Shown here: positions 45,550-53,544 of the stretch, in pieces
Numbering within the stretch: the first letter of the stretch is position 1
Layout of the letters: each line of letters begins with the position of its first letter
NCBI RefSeq assembly: GCF_900107255.1
Contig: NZ_FNPH01000004.1
Coordinates: forward strand, 310,001-374,000
DNA: 64,000 bases
Direction of reading: 5' to 3'
Source: Micromonospora pattaloongensis
Lineage (GTDB): Bacteria > Actinomycetota > Actinomycetes > Mycobacteriales > Micromonosporaceae
The notes under the pieces: model-generated
Databases searched by the model: none
What the model saw: the letters and a program-made list of their open reading frames with translations, nothing else
Told to the model about the DNA's origin: nothing
Made by a program: the position numbers and the translations under genes

Positions 45550-46965
45550 GTGGACGCCCTCGATGTCGCCCGGTGGCAGTTCGGTGTCACCACCGTCTAC
45601 CACTACCTGTTCGTCCCCCTGACCATCGGGCTGTCGCTGCTGGTCGCGATCCTGCAGACCGTCTGGCTGCGCACCGGCGACGAGCGCTATCTCAAGCTCA
45701 CCAAGTTCTACGGCAAACTCTTCCTGATCAACTTCGCGATGGGCATCGTCACCGGCATCGTGCAGGAGTTCCAGTTCGGCATGAACTGGAGCGACTACTC
45801 CCGGTTCGTGGGCGACATCTTCGGCGCCCCGCTGGCCATCGAGGCGCTGCTGGCGTTCTTCCTCGAATCCACCTTCCTCGGCCTGTGGATCTTCGGCTGG
45901 GACCGGCTGCCCCGGCTCGTGCACCTGGCCACCATCTGGATCGCCGCGCTCGGCAGCATGCTCAGCGCCTACTTCATCCTCGCGGCCAACTCCTGGATGC
46001 AGAACCCGGTCGGCTACCGGATCAACCCCGACACCGGCCGGGCCGAGCTGACCGACTTCGTCGCCGTGCTGACCAACAAGGTCGCCCTGGTCACCTTCCC
46101 GCACACCATCGCCGGCTGCTTCCTGGTCGCCGGCGCGCTCATGGTCTGCGTCGCGCTGTGGCACCTCATCCGCCACCCCGGCAACCCCGACGCCGGCGCC
46201 TACCGCGTCGCCAGCAAAATCGGCGCCTGGACCACCCTGATCGCCGCCGTCGTCGTGACCATCACCGGCGACATCCAGGGCAAGATCATGACCGAGGTGC
46301 AGCCCATGAAGATGGCCGCCGCCGAAGGGCTCTACGACACCGAGAGCCCGGCCGCCTTCTCCGTGCTCACCATCGGCACCCTCGACGGCAGCCGCGAGCT
46401 GTACGCGCTGAAGATCCCCGGCCTGCTGTCGTTCCTCGGCACCGGCAGCTTCGACGGCGAGGTCCGCGGCATCAGCGACCTGCAGGCCCAGTACGCCGCC
46501 CAGTACGGCCCCGGCAACTACACCCCGATCATCCCGGTCACCTACTGGAGCTTCCGCTTCATGATCGCGTTCGGGATGGCGGCCGCCGCGATCGCGCTCT
46601 GGGCGCTGTGGGCGCAGCGCCGGGGCCGCACCCCCACCTCGAAGTGGCTGCTGCGCGCCGGCCTGATCATGCCCGCGCTGCCGCTGGCCGCCAACTCCTT
46701 CGGCTGGATCTTCACCGAGATGGGCCGGCAGCCCTGGATCGTCTTCGGCGAGATGCTCACCCGCGACGGCGTGTCCATCAGCGTCTCCCTCGCCGAGGTG
46801 CTGACCTCCTTCACCGCCTTCACGCTCGTCTACGCCACGCTGGCCATCGTCGAGTTCCGGCTGCTCGTGCGCTACGCCAGGGCCGGGCTGCCGGAGCTCG
46901 CCCCACCACCGGAGCCCGACCGCGACGACGACGACGCCGACCGGCCGCTGGCCTTCGCCTACTAG
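45550..46965 (+). CDS. cydA: cytochrome bd oxidase subunit I
   Basis: A 471 aa membrane subunit that holds hemes b558, b595 and d and oxidises quinol. ALDVARWQFGVTTVYHYLFV contains the heme ligand His at residue 18; VTFPHTIAGCFLV holds another ligand, and GWIFTEMGRQPWIVFGEMLT is conserved near the C terminus. The Q-loop is of the short type. GTG 45550 follows CTGGGAG. cydB follows 9 nt later; cydCD are not in the window. The palindrome upstream suggests tight control. Confidence 0.96.
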   Translation: MDALDVARWQFGVTTVYHYLFVPLTIGLSLLVAILQTVWLRTGDERYLKLTKFYGKLFLINFAMGIVTGIVQEFQFGMNWSDYSRFVGDIFGAPLAIEALLAFFLESTFLGLWIFGWDRLPRLVHLATIWIAALGSMLSAYFILAANSWMQNPVGYRINPDTGRAELTDFVAVLTNKVALVTFPHTIAGCFLVAGALMVCVALWHLIRHPGNPDAGAYRVASKIGAWTTLIAAVVVTITGDIQGKIMTEVQPMKMAAAEGLYDTESPAAFSVLTIGTLDGSRELYALKIPGLLSFLGTGSFDGEVRGISDLQAQYAAQYGPGNYTPIIPVTYWSFRFMIAFGMAAAAIALWALWAQRRGRTPTSKWLLRAGLIMPALPLAANSFGWIFTEMGRQPWIVFGEMLTRDGVSISVSLAEVLTSFTAFTLVYATLAIVEFRLLVRYARAGLPELAPPPEPDRDDDDADRPLAFAY

Positions 46966-46974
46966 GAGACCGCC

Positions 46975-47970
46975 GTGGAACTCACCACCGTCTGGTTCCT
47001 GCTCATCGCCGTGCTGTTCACCGGATACTTCATCCTGGAGGGCTTCGACTTCGGCGTCGGCATGCTGCTGCCGGTGCTCGGCCGCGACGACCGCGAACGC
47101 CGCGTGCTGATCAACACCATCGGCCCGGTCTGGGACGGCAACGAGGTCTGGCTGATCACCGCCGGCGGCGCGCTGTTCGCCGCCTTCCCCGAGTGGTACG
47201 CCACCCTGTTCTCCGGCTTCTACCTGCCGCTGCTGGCCATCCTGATCGCGCTGATCCTGCGCGGTGTCGCCTTCGAGTACCGCCACAAGCGTCCCGAGCG
47301 CTCCTGGAAGGCCCGCTGGGACGCGGCCATCATCGTCGGCTCGGCGGTGCCGGCCGTGCTGTGGGGTGTCGCGTTCGCCAACATCGTGCGCGGGGTGCCG
47401 CTGGACGCCGACCACGAGTACGTCGGCGGCCTGCTCGACCTGCTCAGCCCGTACGCCCTGCTCGGCGGCGCGACCACCGCGGCGCTGTTCCTCAGCCACG
47501 GCGCGCTGTTCGTGGCGCTCAAGACCACCGGCGACATCCGGGCGCGCGCCAACCGGCTCGCCGGCCGGGTCGGCGTGGTCGCCGCCGCGCTCGCCGTGGC
47601 GTTCCTGGCCTGGACGCTGACGCTGCGCAGCAGCCCGGCCGCCGTCGCGCTCGCCGCGGTCGCGGCGAGCGCGCTGATCGCGGCGCTGGCCGCCAACCGG
47701 GTACGCCGGGAGGGCCGCGCCTTCGCCGGCACCGCCACCGCGATCGGCCTGACCGTGGCGGCGCTGTTCGCCGCGCTGTTCCCGACCGTGCTGCCCTCGA
47801 CGCTGGACGCGGCCGGCACCCTCACCGTCGACAACGCCGCCTCCAGCCCCTACACGCTGACCATCATGTCCTGGGTGGCGCTGGTGTTCACCCCGATCGT
47901 GCTGCTCTACCAGGGGTGGACGTACTGGGTGTTCCGCCGGCGCATCGGGGTGGCCAACATCCCCGACTGA
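46975..47970 (+). CDS. cydB: cytochrome bd oxidase subunit II
   Basis: A 331 aa membrane protein with about eight helices. LFTGYFILEGFDFGVGMLLP and INTIGPVWDGNEVWLITAGG are the standard CydB signatures. GTG 46975 lies 9 nt after cydA, so the genes form one operon. It stabilises the hemes of subunit I in the high-affinity O2 reductase used under low oxygen. A terminator follows. Confidence 0.95.
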   Translation: MELTTVWFLLIAVLFTGYFILEGFDFGVGMLLPVLGRDDRERRVLINTIGPVWDGNEVWLITAGGALFAAFPEWYATLFSGFYLPLLAILIALILRGVAFEYRHKRPERSWKARWDAAIIVGSAVPAVLWGVAFANIVRGVPLDADHEYVGGLLDLLSPYALLGGATTAALFLSHGALFVALKTTGDIRARANRLAGRVGVVAAALAVAFLAWTLTLRSSPAAVALAAVAASALIAALAANRVRREGRAFAGTATAIGLTVAALFAALFPTVLPSTLDAAGTLTVDNAASSPYTLTIMSWVALVFTPIVLLYQGWTYWVFRRRIGVANIPD

Positions 47971-47982
47971 CGCGGCGCGCGC

Positions 47983-48011
47983 GGGGGCCGACACCGTCGC
48001 CGGCGGCCCCC
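47983..48011. terminator. bidirectional terminator after cydB
   Basis: Core 8-bp stem (47983-47990 with 48004-48011), extended by further weaker pairs, between convergent cydB and the next minus-strand gene. Confidence 0.65.
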
Positions 48012-48031
48012 GTGCGCACCGCGCCCGCCCG

Positions 48032-48727
48032 TCAGCCGGCGTCGCGCAGCTCCGCCAGGCGCGCCTCGATCTCGGCCAGCTCGGCGCGCAGCCGCTGCGC
48101 CTGCTGCTCGGCCTCGGCCCGCTCGGCGGCCAGGATCTGCTCCACCGCCTCCTGCACCCCCGGCACGTCGATCAGCGCCACCATCTTCAACGCCTCCACC
48201 GGCCGGATCACGTACGGCTTCGCGAGCGCCTTGCTGCCCTGCGTCGCGCCGACGGTCCACTCGCCCTCGGCGTAGGCCAGGGTCACGGTCAGCCCGGCCG
48301 GACCCTTCGGCCTGGCCGCCTTCGCCGCCTTGGGCCGCGCCGGCTTGGCGTCGCCGTCGACAGGGGCCTGCGCCATGGTCGTCTCCTCGCGCGGGGCCGG
48401 CACCACCGGCCGGTCCAACTTGAACTCCGGCGCCGGCGGTCGCTCCGGCTCCACCGTGGGCTCCGGCCGCCGGGCCGTGGCGCCCTTGGGCGGGATGCAC
48501 AGGTCGCCGGGGGAGAAGGGCAACTCGTCGCGGCCGAACCGGACCACCACCCACTCCTCCGACACCGCCGGATCGGTCAACCCCACCACCTGGCCGATCT
48601 GGCCGGCGATCTGACCGGCGGCCTCGGTGAACATCACCTTCGGCTTGCGCCCGGCCGCGAGCGTCTCGCGGATCGTCGCCAGGTCCTCGGTGGACAAGGC
48701 TGCAGCAGCGGTGTGCGCGGCGGCCAT
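48032..48727 (-). CDS. conserved hypothetical protein with C-terminal coiled coil
   Basis: A 231 aa soluble protein. The N-terminal 75 residues look folded (LATIRETLAAGRKPKVMFTE, PVVGF-type sheet EEWVVVRFGRDELPFSPGDL). A Pro/Lys/Ala-rich linker follows, a second small domain (TLAYAEGEWTVGATQGSKAL), and a coiled coil of about 40 residues rich in Glu/Ala/Gln. ATG 48727 has GAGGGAG upstream. No family recognised with certainty. A palindrome at 48775 lies in its upstream region. Confidence 0.75.
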   Translation of the reverse strand: MAAAHTAAAALSTEDLATIRETLAAGRKPKVMFTEAAGQIAGQIGQVVGLTDPAVSEEWVVVRFGRDELPFSPGDLCIPPKGATARRPEPTVEPERPPAPEFKLDRPVVPAPREETTMAQAPVDGDAKPARPKAAKAARPKGPAGLTVTLAYAEGEWTVGATQGSKALAKPYVIRPVEALKMVALIDVPGVQEAVEQILAAERAEAEQQAQRLRAELAEIEARLAELRDAG

Positions 48728-48774
48728 CAGCTCCCTCTTCCGTACAGGTGTTTGATCCCGCTCTTCCTATCAGG

Positions 48775-48789
48775 TCGCTGTGACAGCGA
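48775..48789. promoter_or_regulatory. TCGCTGTGACAGCGA palindrome
   Basis: Perfect odd-centred 15-bp palindrome, 48 nt upstream of the hypothetical gene on the minus strand and about 100 nt before the SDR gene. A candidate operator. Its GTGACA core is shared with the dyad at 24894-24908. Confidence 0.4.
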
Positions 48790-48891
48790 TCGACGGGACA
48801 CCCCCGGATGCGGACCCCGGTCGGCGCCCCCGCCGCCGCCACCCCGGATGACCGGCGGGTAGCCTCGGTGCATCGCGAGGGGAGTCGATCG

Positions 48892-49620
48892 ATGAGCCCG
48901 GTGACGGTGGTGACCGGCGGCAGCCGGGGAATCGGCGCGGCGACCGTGCGACGTCTCGCCGAAAACGGCCACGACGTCGTGCTCTGCTACCGCCACGACG
49001 AGTCGGCCGCCGCCGCCGTGCGCGATCTGGTCCACGCCGCCGGCCGCCGCGGCATCGCCGTACGGGCCGACACCGCCGACCCCGACGACGTCGCACGGCT
49101 GTTCGACGCCGCGCAGGAGCTCGGCGAGCTCACCGGGCTGGTCAACAACGCCGGCATCACGAGCGTCATCGGCCCCTTCGTCGACGTGACCGTCGCCGAC
49201 CTGCGGCGCGTGATCGACGTCAACCTCATCGGCTACGTGCTCTGCGCCCAGCAGGCGGCCCGTCGCATGACCGCCGGCGGCGCCATCGTCAACGTCTCCT
49301 CCGCGGCCGCCACGCTCGGCAGCCCCGGCGAGTACGTGCACTACGCGGCCGCCAAGGCCGCGACCGACACCCTGACCGTGGGGCTGGCCAAGGAGCTCGG
49401 CCCCCGCGGCATCCGGGTCAACGCCGTCGCCCCCGGAACCATCTGGACCGACATCCACGCGCTCTCCGGCGAGCCCGACCGCCCCGCGCGAATGGCCCCG
49501 CGGGTGCCGCTGGGCCGCGCCGGCGAGGCCGACGAGGTGGCCGCGGCGATCGTCTGGCTGCTCGGCCCGGACGCCTCGTACACCACCGGCACGGTGCTGC
49601 GGGTCGCCGGCGGGCTCTGA
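48892..49620 (+). CDS. short-chain dehydrogenase/reductase
   Basis: A 242 aa classical SDR. Cofactor motif TGGSRGIGAAT near the N terminus, NNAG in LVNNAGITSV, the catalytic Ser in VNVSSAAATLG, and YxxxK in YVHYAAAKAATD are complete. An Arg and a Tyr-rich pattern after the first strand suggest NADP(H) (LCYRHDES). ATG 48892 follows GAGGGGAG. Substrate unknown; FabG-like but outside any fatty acid context. Confidence 0.93.
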   Translation: MSPVTVVTGGSRGIGAATVRRLAENGHDVVLCYRHDESAAAAVRDLVHAAGRRGIAVRADTADPDDVARLFDAAQELGELTGLVNNAGITSVIGPFVDVTVADLRRVIDVNLIGYVLCAQQAARRMTAGGAIVNVSSAAATLGSPGEYVHYAAAKAATDTLTVGLAKELGPRGIRVNAVAPGTIWTDIHALSGEPDRPARMAPRVPLGRAGEADEVAAAIVWLLGPDASYTTGTVLRVAGGL

Positions 49621-49657
49621 GCGCCACCGCGGCGCGCCGTTGCGGCCCCACACCCCT

Positions 49658-49673
49658 GATTACGCGTGTAATC
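49658..49673 (+). promoter_or_regulatory. palindromic operator over the leaderless promoter of the TA-like pair
   Basis: GATTACGCGTGTAATC is a perfect-arm palindrome (6-bp arms, 4-nt centre). TAATCT (49669-49674) within its end is a -10-like box exactly 7 nt before GTG 49682. An RHH antitoxin bound here would repress its own operon. Confidence 0.7.
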
Positions 49674-49681
49674 TTCGAGGT

Positions 49682-49960
49682 GTGCAGGAGGCGTACCGGT
49701 TCGACGAGCGGAGCTACGACGCGCTGGACGCCGCCGCCGTCACCTGGCAGACCGTGCAGCACGTCCTGCGCAACCGGCCACGGGTGCGCCGCCACATCGG
49801 CGCCGTGCTCCACATCGCCGGACAGGGCCCGGACCGACGGTGGTACATGGTCGCCCTCGTCGAGGAAGCCGCCGACGAATACCTCGTCGTCGGCGCCCGG
49901 CGGCTCGACGACACCGAGATCCAGGCAGTCAGCAAGATGCTCGAAAGGGGCGCGCCATGA
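49682..49960 (+). CDS. putative toxin of RHH-type toxin-antitoxin pair
   Basis: A 92 aa protein, size of a RelE/BrnT-like toxin. RRHIGAVLHIAGQGPDRRWY, then EEAADEYLVVGARRLDD, fits a small beta-sheet core. No clear family hit can be claimed from sequence alone. GTG 49682 is probably leaderless. It overlaps the RHH protein gene by 4 nt (ATGA), typical of toxin-antitoxin operons, here with the toxin-like gene first as in BrnTA. Toxicity is inferred from context. Confidence 0.6.
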   Translation: MQEAYRFDERSYDALDAAAVTWQTVQHVLRNRPRVRRHIGAVLHIAGQGPDRRWYMVALVEEAADEYLVVGARRLDDTEIQAVSKMLERGAP

Positions 49961-50244
49961 ACCGCGACGAGGCGCTGCAGTCGATGGCCGACACCGACTG
50001 GTCGGCCGCTGATGTCCAGCGCGAACCGCGCCGGATGTCGTTCGTCTACACCGTGCGGCTGCCCGACGAACTCGCCCAGTGGGTCGAGGGCAAGGCCACC
50101 GAGCAGAACCGGCGGCCCTCGACGTTGATCCGGGAGTTGCTGGAGGCGGCCCGCCGCCTCGAAGCCGACGACGAGCCGGTCGTCGTACGCCGCTCGGACC
50201 TCGTCCGGGCCATCGACGCCGCCGTGCGGCCCACCGCGGCCTGA
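49957..50244 (+). CDS. ribbon-helix-helix (CopG-like) antitoxin candidate
   Basis: A 95 aa protein. SFVYTVRLPDELAQWVEGKA, then RRPSTLIRELLEAARRLEAD, gives the strand-helix-helix pattern of RHH DNA-binding dimers at about residues 28-70. An acidic and Val-rich C terminus could bind the partner. ATG 49957 overlaps the upstream stop and has GAAAGGGG. The palindrome at 49658 is its probable operator. Confidence 0.75.
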   Translation: MNRDEALQSMADTDWSAADVQREPRRMSFVYTVRLPDELAQWVEGKATEQNRRPSTLIRELLEAARRLEADDEPVVVRRSDLVRAIDAAVRPTAA

Positions 50245-50294
50245 CCGCCCCGCCCAGTCGAAAGCCACGGCAGCGACAGCGGCGGGACGATCCA

Positions 50295-51779
50295 GTGGAA
50301 CCTCAACCGGTCCGAAAGCGCGTCGAGGGCAGCCGCGGGGGCGCGCTGACGCCGCCACCGCGCGGCTTCACGTGGTACGCGGCACTGACCGTCACCGCGG
50401 TCGCCGGCCACCACCTGCTGCCCGCCACCGCCCGCCCCCTGTCGTACTCGTTGATATCGGCGACCACGCTGCTCCCGCTCGGCCTGCTGGTACGCCGCAG
50501 CGCCCGCCACGCCCGCCTGCCCTGGGCCCTGGTGCTGGTCGCCATGACGCTGCTCGCCGCCGGCAGTTGGATCACCGCCGCCGACGGCGGTCGCCTGCGC
50601 GAGGTCGGCGACCAGGTCGTCACCGCCGGACACACGGTCCTGCTGCTCGGGGCGCTGGCACTGGTGCTCATGCGCGGCCGCAACGACATCGGCGGCCTCA
50701 TCGACACCGGCGTCGCGCTCATGGGACTCGGCAGCCTGCTCTGGGCCGGCCTGCTGCAGCCCCGGCTCGCCGAGGCCCGGATGCCGCTGGGCACCCAGGT
50801 CGCCCTGCTCGTCACGATCTTCGTGCTCTCCGGGGTGCTCGGCGCGCTGAGCCGCCTGTGGTTCGTCGGCGGGCGACGGCTGCTGACGCTGCACCTGCTG
50901 GTGTACGCCCTGCTGATCGCGCTCGTCGGCAACACCGCCCTGGCGCTCACCACCGGGTCGATGACCGCCGACCGGCCCCGCTGGGTCGAGACGCTGTTCC
51001 TGATCGCCTACCTCTGCGTCGGGTCGGCCGCGCTGCACCCCTCGGCGCACGAGCTGAGCCGCCCCGGACCGGCCCCCGTCGACCGGCTCAGCGGCGGACG
51101 CCTGATCTTCCTCGGCGCCGCGATGGTCGCCAATCCCGTCCTCGGCGGCGGCCGCCAACTGCTCGGCCTGCCCGCCGACGGCCTCCTGATCGCCGTCGGC
51201 ACCCTCGCCGTGGCGCCCTTCGTCATGCTGCGCATCCACCGACTCAGCGTCGAACGCCAACAGGCCGAACACGCCCTGGTCCACCAGGCCACCCACGACG
51301 CGCTCACCGGGCTGCCCAACCGTGCCGAGCTGCTGAGCCGGCTGAGCGCCGCGCTCGACCGGGAAGGCCGCGCCGGCCACCCCCGGGTCGTGCTGCTCTT
51401 CTGCGACCTCGACGGCTTCAAGGGCGTCAACGACCGGTTCGGCCACGCCGCCGGCGACGCGCTGCTGCGGGAGGTCGCCACCCGGCTGCGCACCCGGCTC
51501 CCGCACGGCGACACCGTCGCCCGCTACGGCGGCGACGAGTTCCTCATCCTGTCCGAGAACGCGTCGGCGGCCGCGATCACCGGGCTGCACAGCCAGATCG
51601 ACGACGCGCTGGCCACCCCGATCCGGCTCGGTGGCGAGCCGGTGCGCATCCGCGCCAGCGTCGGCGCCGTCGTCTCCGACGGCGCCACCGACGCCGACGA
51701 GCTGGTGCGCCGGGCCGACGAGAGCATGTACCGCGCCAAGCCCCAACGGCGGCCCACCCCCGTACACCCGACGCGGTAA
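50295..51779 (+). CDS. membrane diguanylate cyclase (GGDEF)
   Basis: A 494 aa protein. Residues 20-310 have about eight or nine helices with no known sensor domain; a short linker with a coiled coil (IHRLSVERQQAEHALVHQAT) leads to a GGDEF domain starting HDALTGLPNRAELL. The active-site motif is intact (RYGGDEFLIL). The RxxD I-site before it is missing (HGDTVAR instead), so product inhibition is not expected there. It makes c-di-GMP, which controls development in actinobacteria. GTG 50295 has only a weak ribosome site. Confidence 0.9.
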   Translation: MEPQPVRKRVEGSRGGALTPPPRGFTWYAALTVTAVAGHHLLPATARPLSYSLISATTLLPLGLLVRRSARHARLPWALVLVAMTLLAAGSWITAADGGRLREVGDQVVTAGHTVLLLGALALVLMRGRNDIGGLIDTGVALMGLGSLLWAGLLQPRLAEARMPLGTQVALLVTIFVLSGVLGALSRLWFVGGRRLLTLHLLVYALLIALVGNTALALTTGSMTADRPRWVETLFLIAYLCVGSAALHPSAHELSRPGPAPVDRLSGGRLIFLGAAMVANPVLGGGRQLLGLPADGLLIAVGTLAVAPFVMLRIHRLSVERQQAEHALVHQATHDALTGLPNRAELLSRLSAALDREGRAGHPRVVLLFCDLDGFKGVNDRFGHAAGDALLREVATRLRTRLPHGDTVARYGGDEFLILSENASAAAITGLHSQIDDALATPIRLGGEPVRIRASVGAVVSDGATDADELVRRADESMYRAKPQRRPTPVHPTR

Positions 51780-51810
51780 CCGCCCGACGTCGGCACAGGC
51801 GCCACGATAA

Positions 51811-51821
51811 GGAAGGTTTAC
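51811..51821. promoter_or_regulatory. GGAAGGTTTAC element upstream of GH20
   Basis: It matches the centre of the palindrome at 22958 (GGAAAGTTTCC) at 9 of 11 positions and lies 75 nt before the hexosaminidase gene. A shared CAZyme regulator is possible; the match is imperfect. Confidence 0.3.
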
Positions 51822-51895
51822 AGTCCAGGCGCGACGCGGGTAGCGTGCGGATCGGATCGATCACCCCCGATCACGACGAGCGCCTGGAGGTACCC

Positions 51896-53491
51896 GTGCG
51901 TCGCAGCACCAGCATCACGCGGCTGCTCGCCACAGCCGCACTCGCATTGCCGCTCGTTCTCCCCGCAGCCCCGGCCGTGGCCGCGCCGGCCGCCCCCGCC
52001 CGGCAACTGAGCGATGTCATCCCCGCACCGGTCGAAACCCGCCCCGACACCCGGGACGCGTTCACGCTCGCCCCGCACACCGTCATCCGCACCTCGCCCG
52101 GCTCCACCACGGCCCGACGGGTCGGACGCCAGCTCGCCGAGACCCTGCGCCCGGCCACCGGCTACCCGCTGCCGGTGCTGCCCGCCCACTCCACGCCGCT
52201 GCCCGAGATCGCCCTGCTCATCGGCGGCGTCGACGCGCGCCTCGGCCCCGAGGGCTACCAGCTCGACGTCACCCGCCGCGGGGTGACCATCCGGGCGCAC
52301 ACCGCCGCCGGGCTGTTCGCCGGCACCCAGACGCTGCGCCAGCTGCTGCCCGCCCAGATCGAGGCGCCCGACCGGCAGCGGGCCATCTGGCGCGTGCCCG
52401 GCGGGCGGATCATCGACTACCCGCGCTTCGCCTACCGCGGCGCCATGCTCGACCTGGCCCGCCACTTCCACACCGTCGACGAGATCACGGCCTACCTGGA
52501 CCTGCTCAGCCAGTACAAGATCAACTACCTGCACCTGCACCTCACCGACGACCAGGGATGGCGCATCCAGATCGACTCCTGGCCGAAGCTCACCACCGTC
52601 GGCGGCGGCCCCGGCACCGGTGTCGACGGTGTCGGACCGGGCTTCCTGACCAAGGCCGATTACAGGGCCGTCGTCGCGTACGCCGCCGCGCGGCACATCA
52701 CGATCGTTCCCGAGATCGACATGCCGGGGCACACCAACGCCGCCCAGTCGACCTACGCCGAGCTCAACTGCGACGGGGTGGCGCCGGCGCCCCGCACCGA
52801 CATGGCCGTCGGCTACAGCTCGCTGTGCATCGACGACGAACGGACGTACCGGTTCGTCGAGGACGTCATCCGCGAGGTCGCCGAGATGACGCCCGGGCCG
52901 TACCTGCACATCGGCGGCGACGAGGCGCACGCCACCACCGACGAGGAGTACCGCACGTTCATGGCGCGGGTGCTGCCGCTGGTCGCCAAGTACGGCAAGC
53001 GGGCCTCCGGCTGGAACGAGGTCACCCAGGTCGACCCGCCGACCGACGTGGTGGCCCAGTACTGGGGGACCGGAACCACCAACGCGGACCTGGCCGAGGC
53101 CGCCGCCCGCGGCACCACGGTGGTCATGTCGCCCGCGAACAAGGCCTACCTCGACATGAAGTACGACGCCACCACGCGGCTCGGGCTGCAGTGGGCCGGC
53201 CACATCGAGGTGCGCGACGCGTACGACTGGGATCCGGCACGCCGGGTCAACGGGGTCGGCGAGAACGCGATCCTCGGCGTGGAGGCGCCGCTGTGGTCGG
53301 AGACGCTGCGGAGCCTGGACGACATCGAGTACATGGCCTTCCCGCGGCTGCCCGCCATCGCCGAACTCGGCTGGTCGACCGCCGCCAGCCACGACTGGGA
53401 GTCGTTCCGGACCCGGCTGGGGGAGCAGGCCCCCCGGTGGCGCCTGCAGCAGGTCGACTTCTACCCGTCGCCGCAGGTGCCCTGGACCTGA
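51896..53491 (+). CDS. secreted beta-N-acetylhexosaminidase (GH20)
   Basis: A 531 aa exported enzyme. A signal peptide with RRSTS and a long hydrophobic core ends near APAVAAPAA. A GH20b domain (about 38-150) is followed by the catalytic barrel with YRGAMLDLARHFHTVDEI, HLTDDQGWRIQIDSWP and the catalytic Asp-Glu in HIGGDEAH near residue 342. It removes terminal GlcNAc from chitin oligomers or glycans. GTG 51896 follows CTGGAGG. It does not lie beside other chitin genes. Confidence 0.94.
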   Translation: MRRSTSITRLLATAALALPLVLPAAPAVAAPAAPARQLSDVIPAPVETRPDTRDAFTLAPHTVIRTSPGSTTARRVGRQLAETLRPATGYPLPVLPAHSTPLPEIALLIGGVDARLGPEGYQLDVTRRGVTIRAHTAAGLFAGTQTLRQLLPAQIEAPDRQRAIWRVPGGRIIDYPRFAYRGAMLDLARHFHTVDEITAYLDLLSQYKINYLHLHLTDDQGWRIQIDSWPKLTTVGGGPGTGVDGVGPGFLTKADYRAVVAYAAARHITIVPEIDMPGHTNAAQSTYAELNCDGVAPAPRTDMAVGYSSLCIDDERTYRFVEDVIREVAEMTPGPYLHIGGDEAHATTDEEYRTFMARVLPLVAKYGKRASGWNEVTQVDPPTDVVAQYWGTGTTNADLAEAAARGTTVVMSPANKAYLDMKYDATTRLGLQWAGHIEVRDAYDWDPARRVNGVGENAILGVEAPLWSETLRSLDDIEYMAFPRLPAIAELGWSTAASHDWESFRTRLGEQAPRWRLQQVDFYPSPQVPWT

Positions 53492-53501
53492 CCGGTGGAG
53501 G

Positions 53502-53542
53502 CGGTGGTGGGTCCGGGGCCGTGGGCGGCGGACCCACCACCG
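53502..53542. terminator. bidirectional stem-loop terminator
   Basis: Perfect 14-bp stem (53502-53515 with 53529-53542) and 13-nt loop between the convergent GH20 and App1 genes. Confidence 0.8.
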
Positions 53543-53544
53543 GC

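Noticed and set aside
51781-51895. DasR (dre) site before the GH20 gene
   Set aside because: The region TTTACAGTCCAGGC does not match the ACTGGTCTAGACCAGT-type dre palindrome well.
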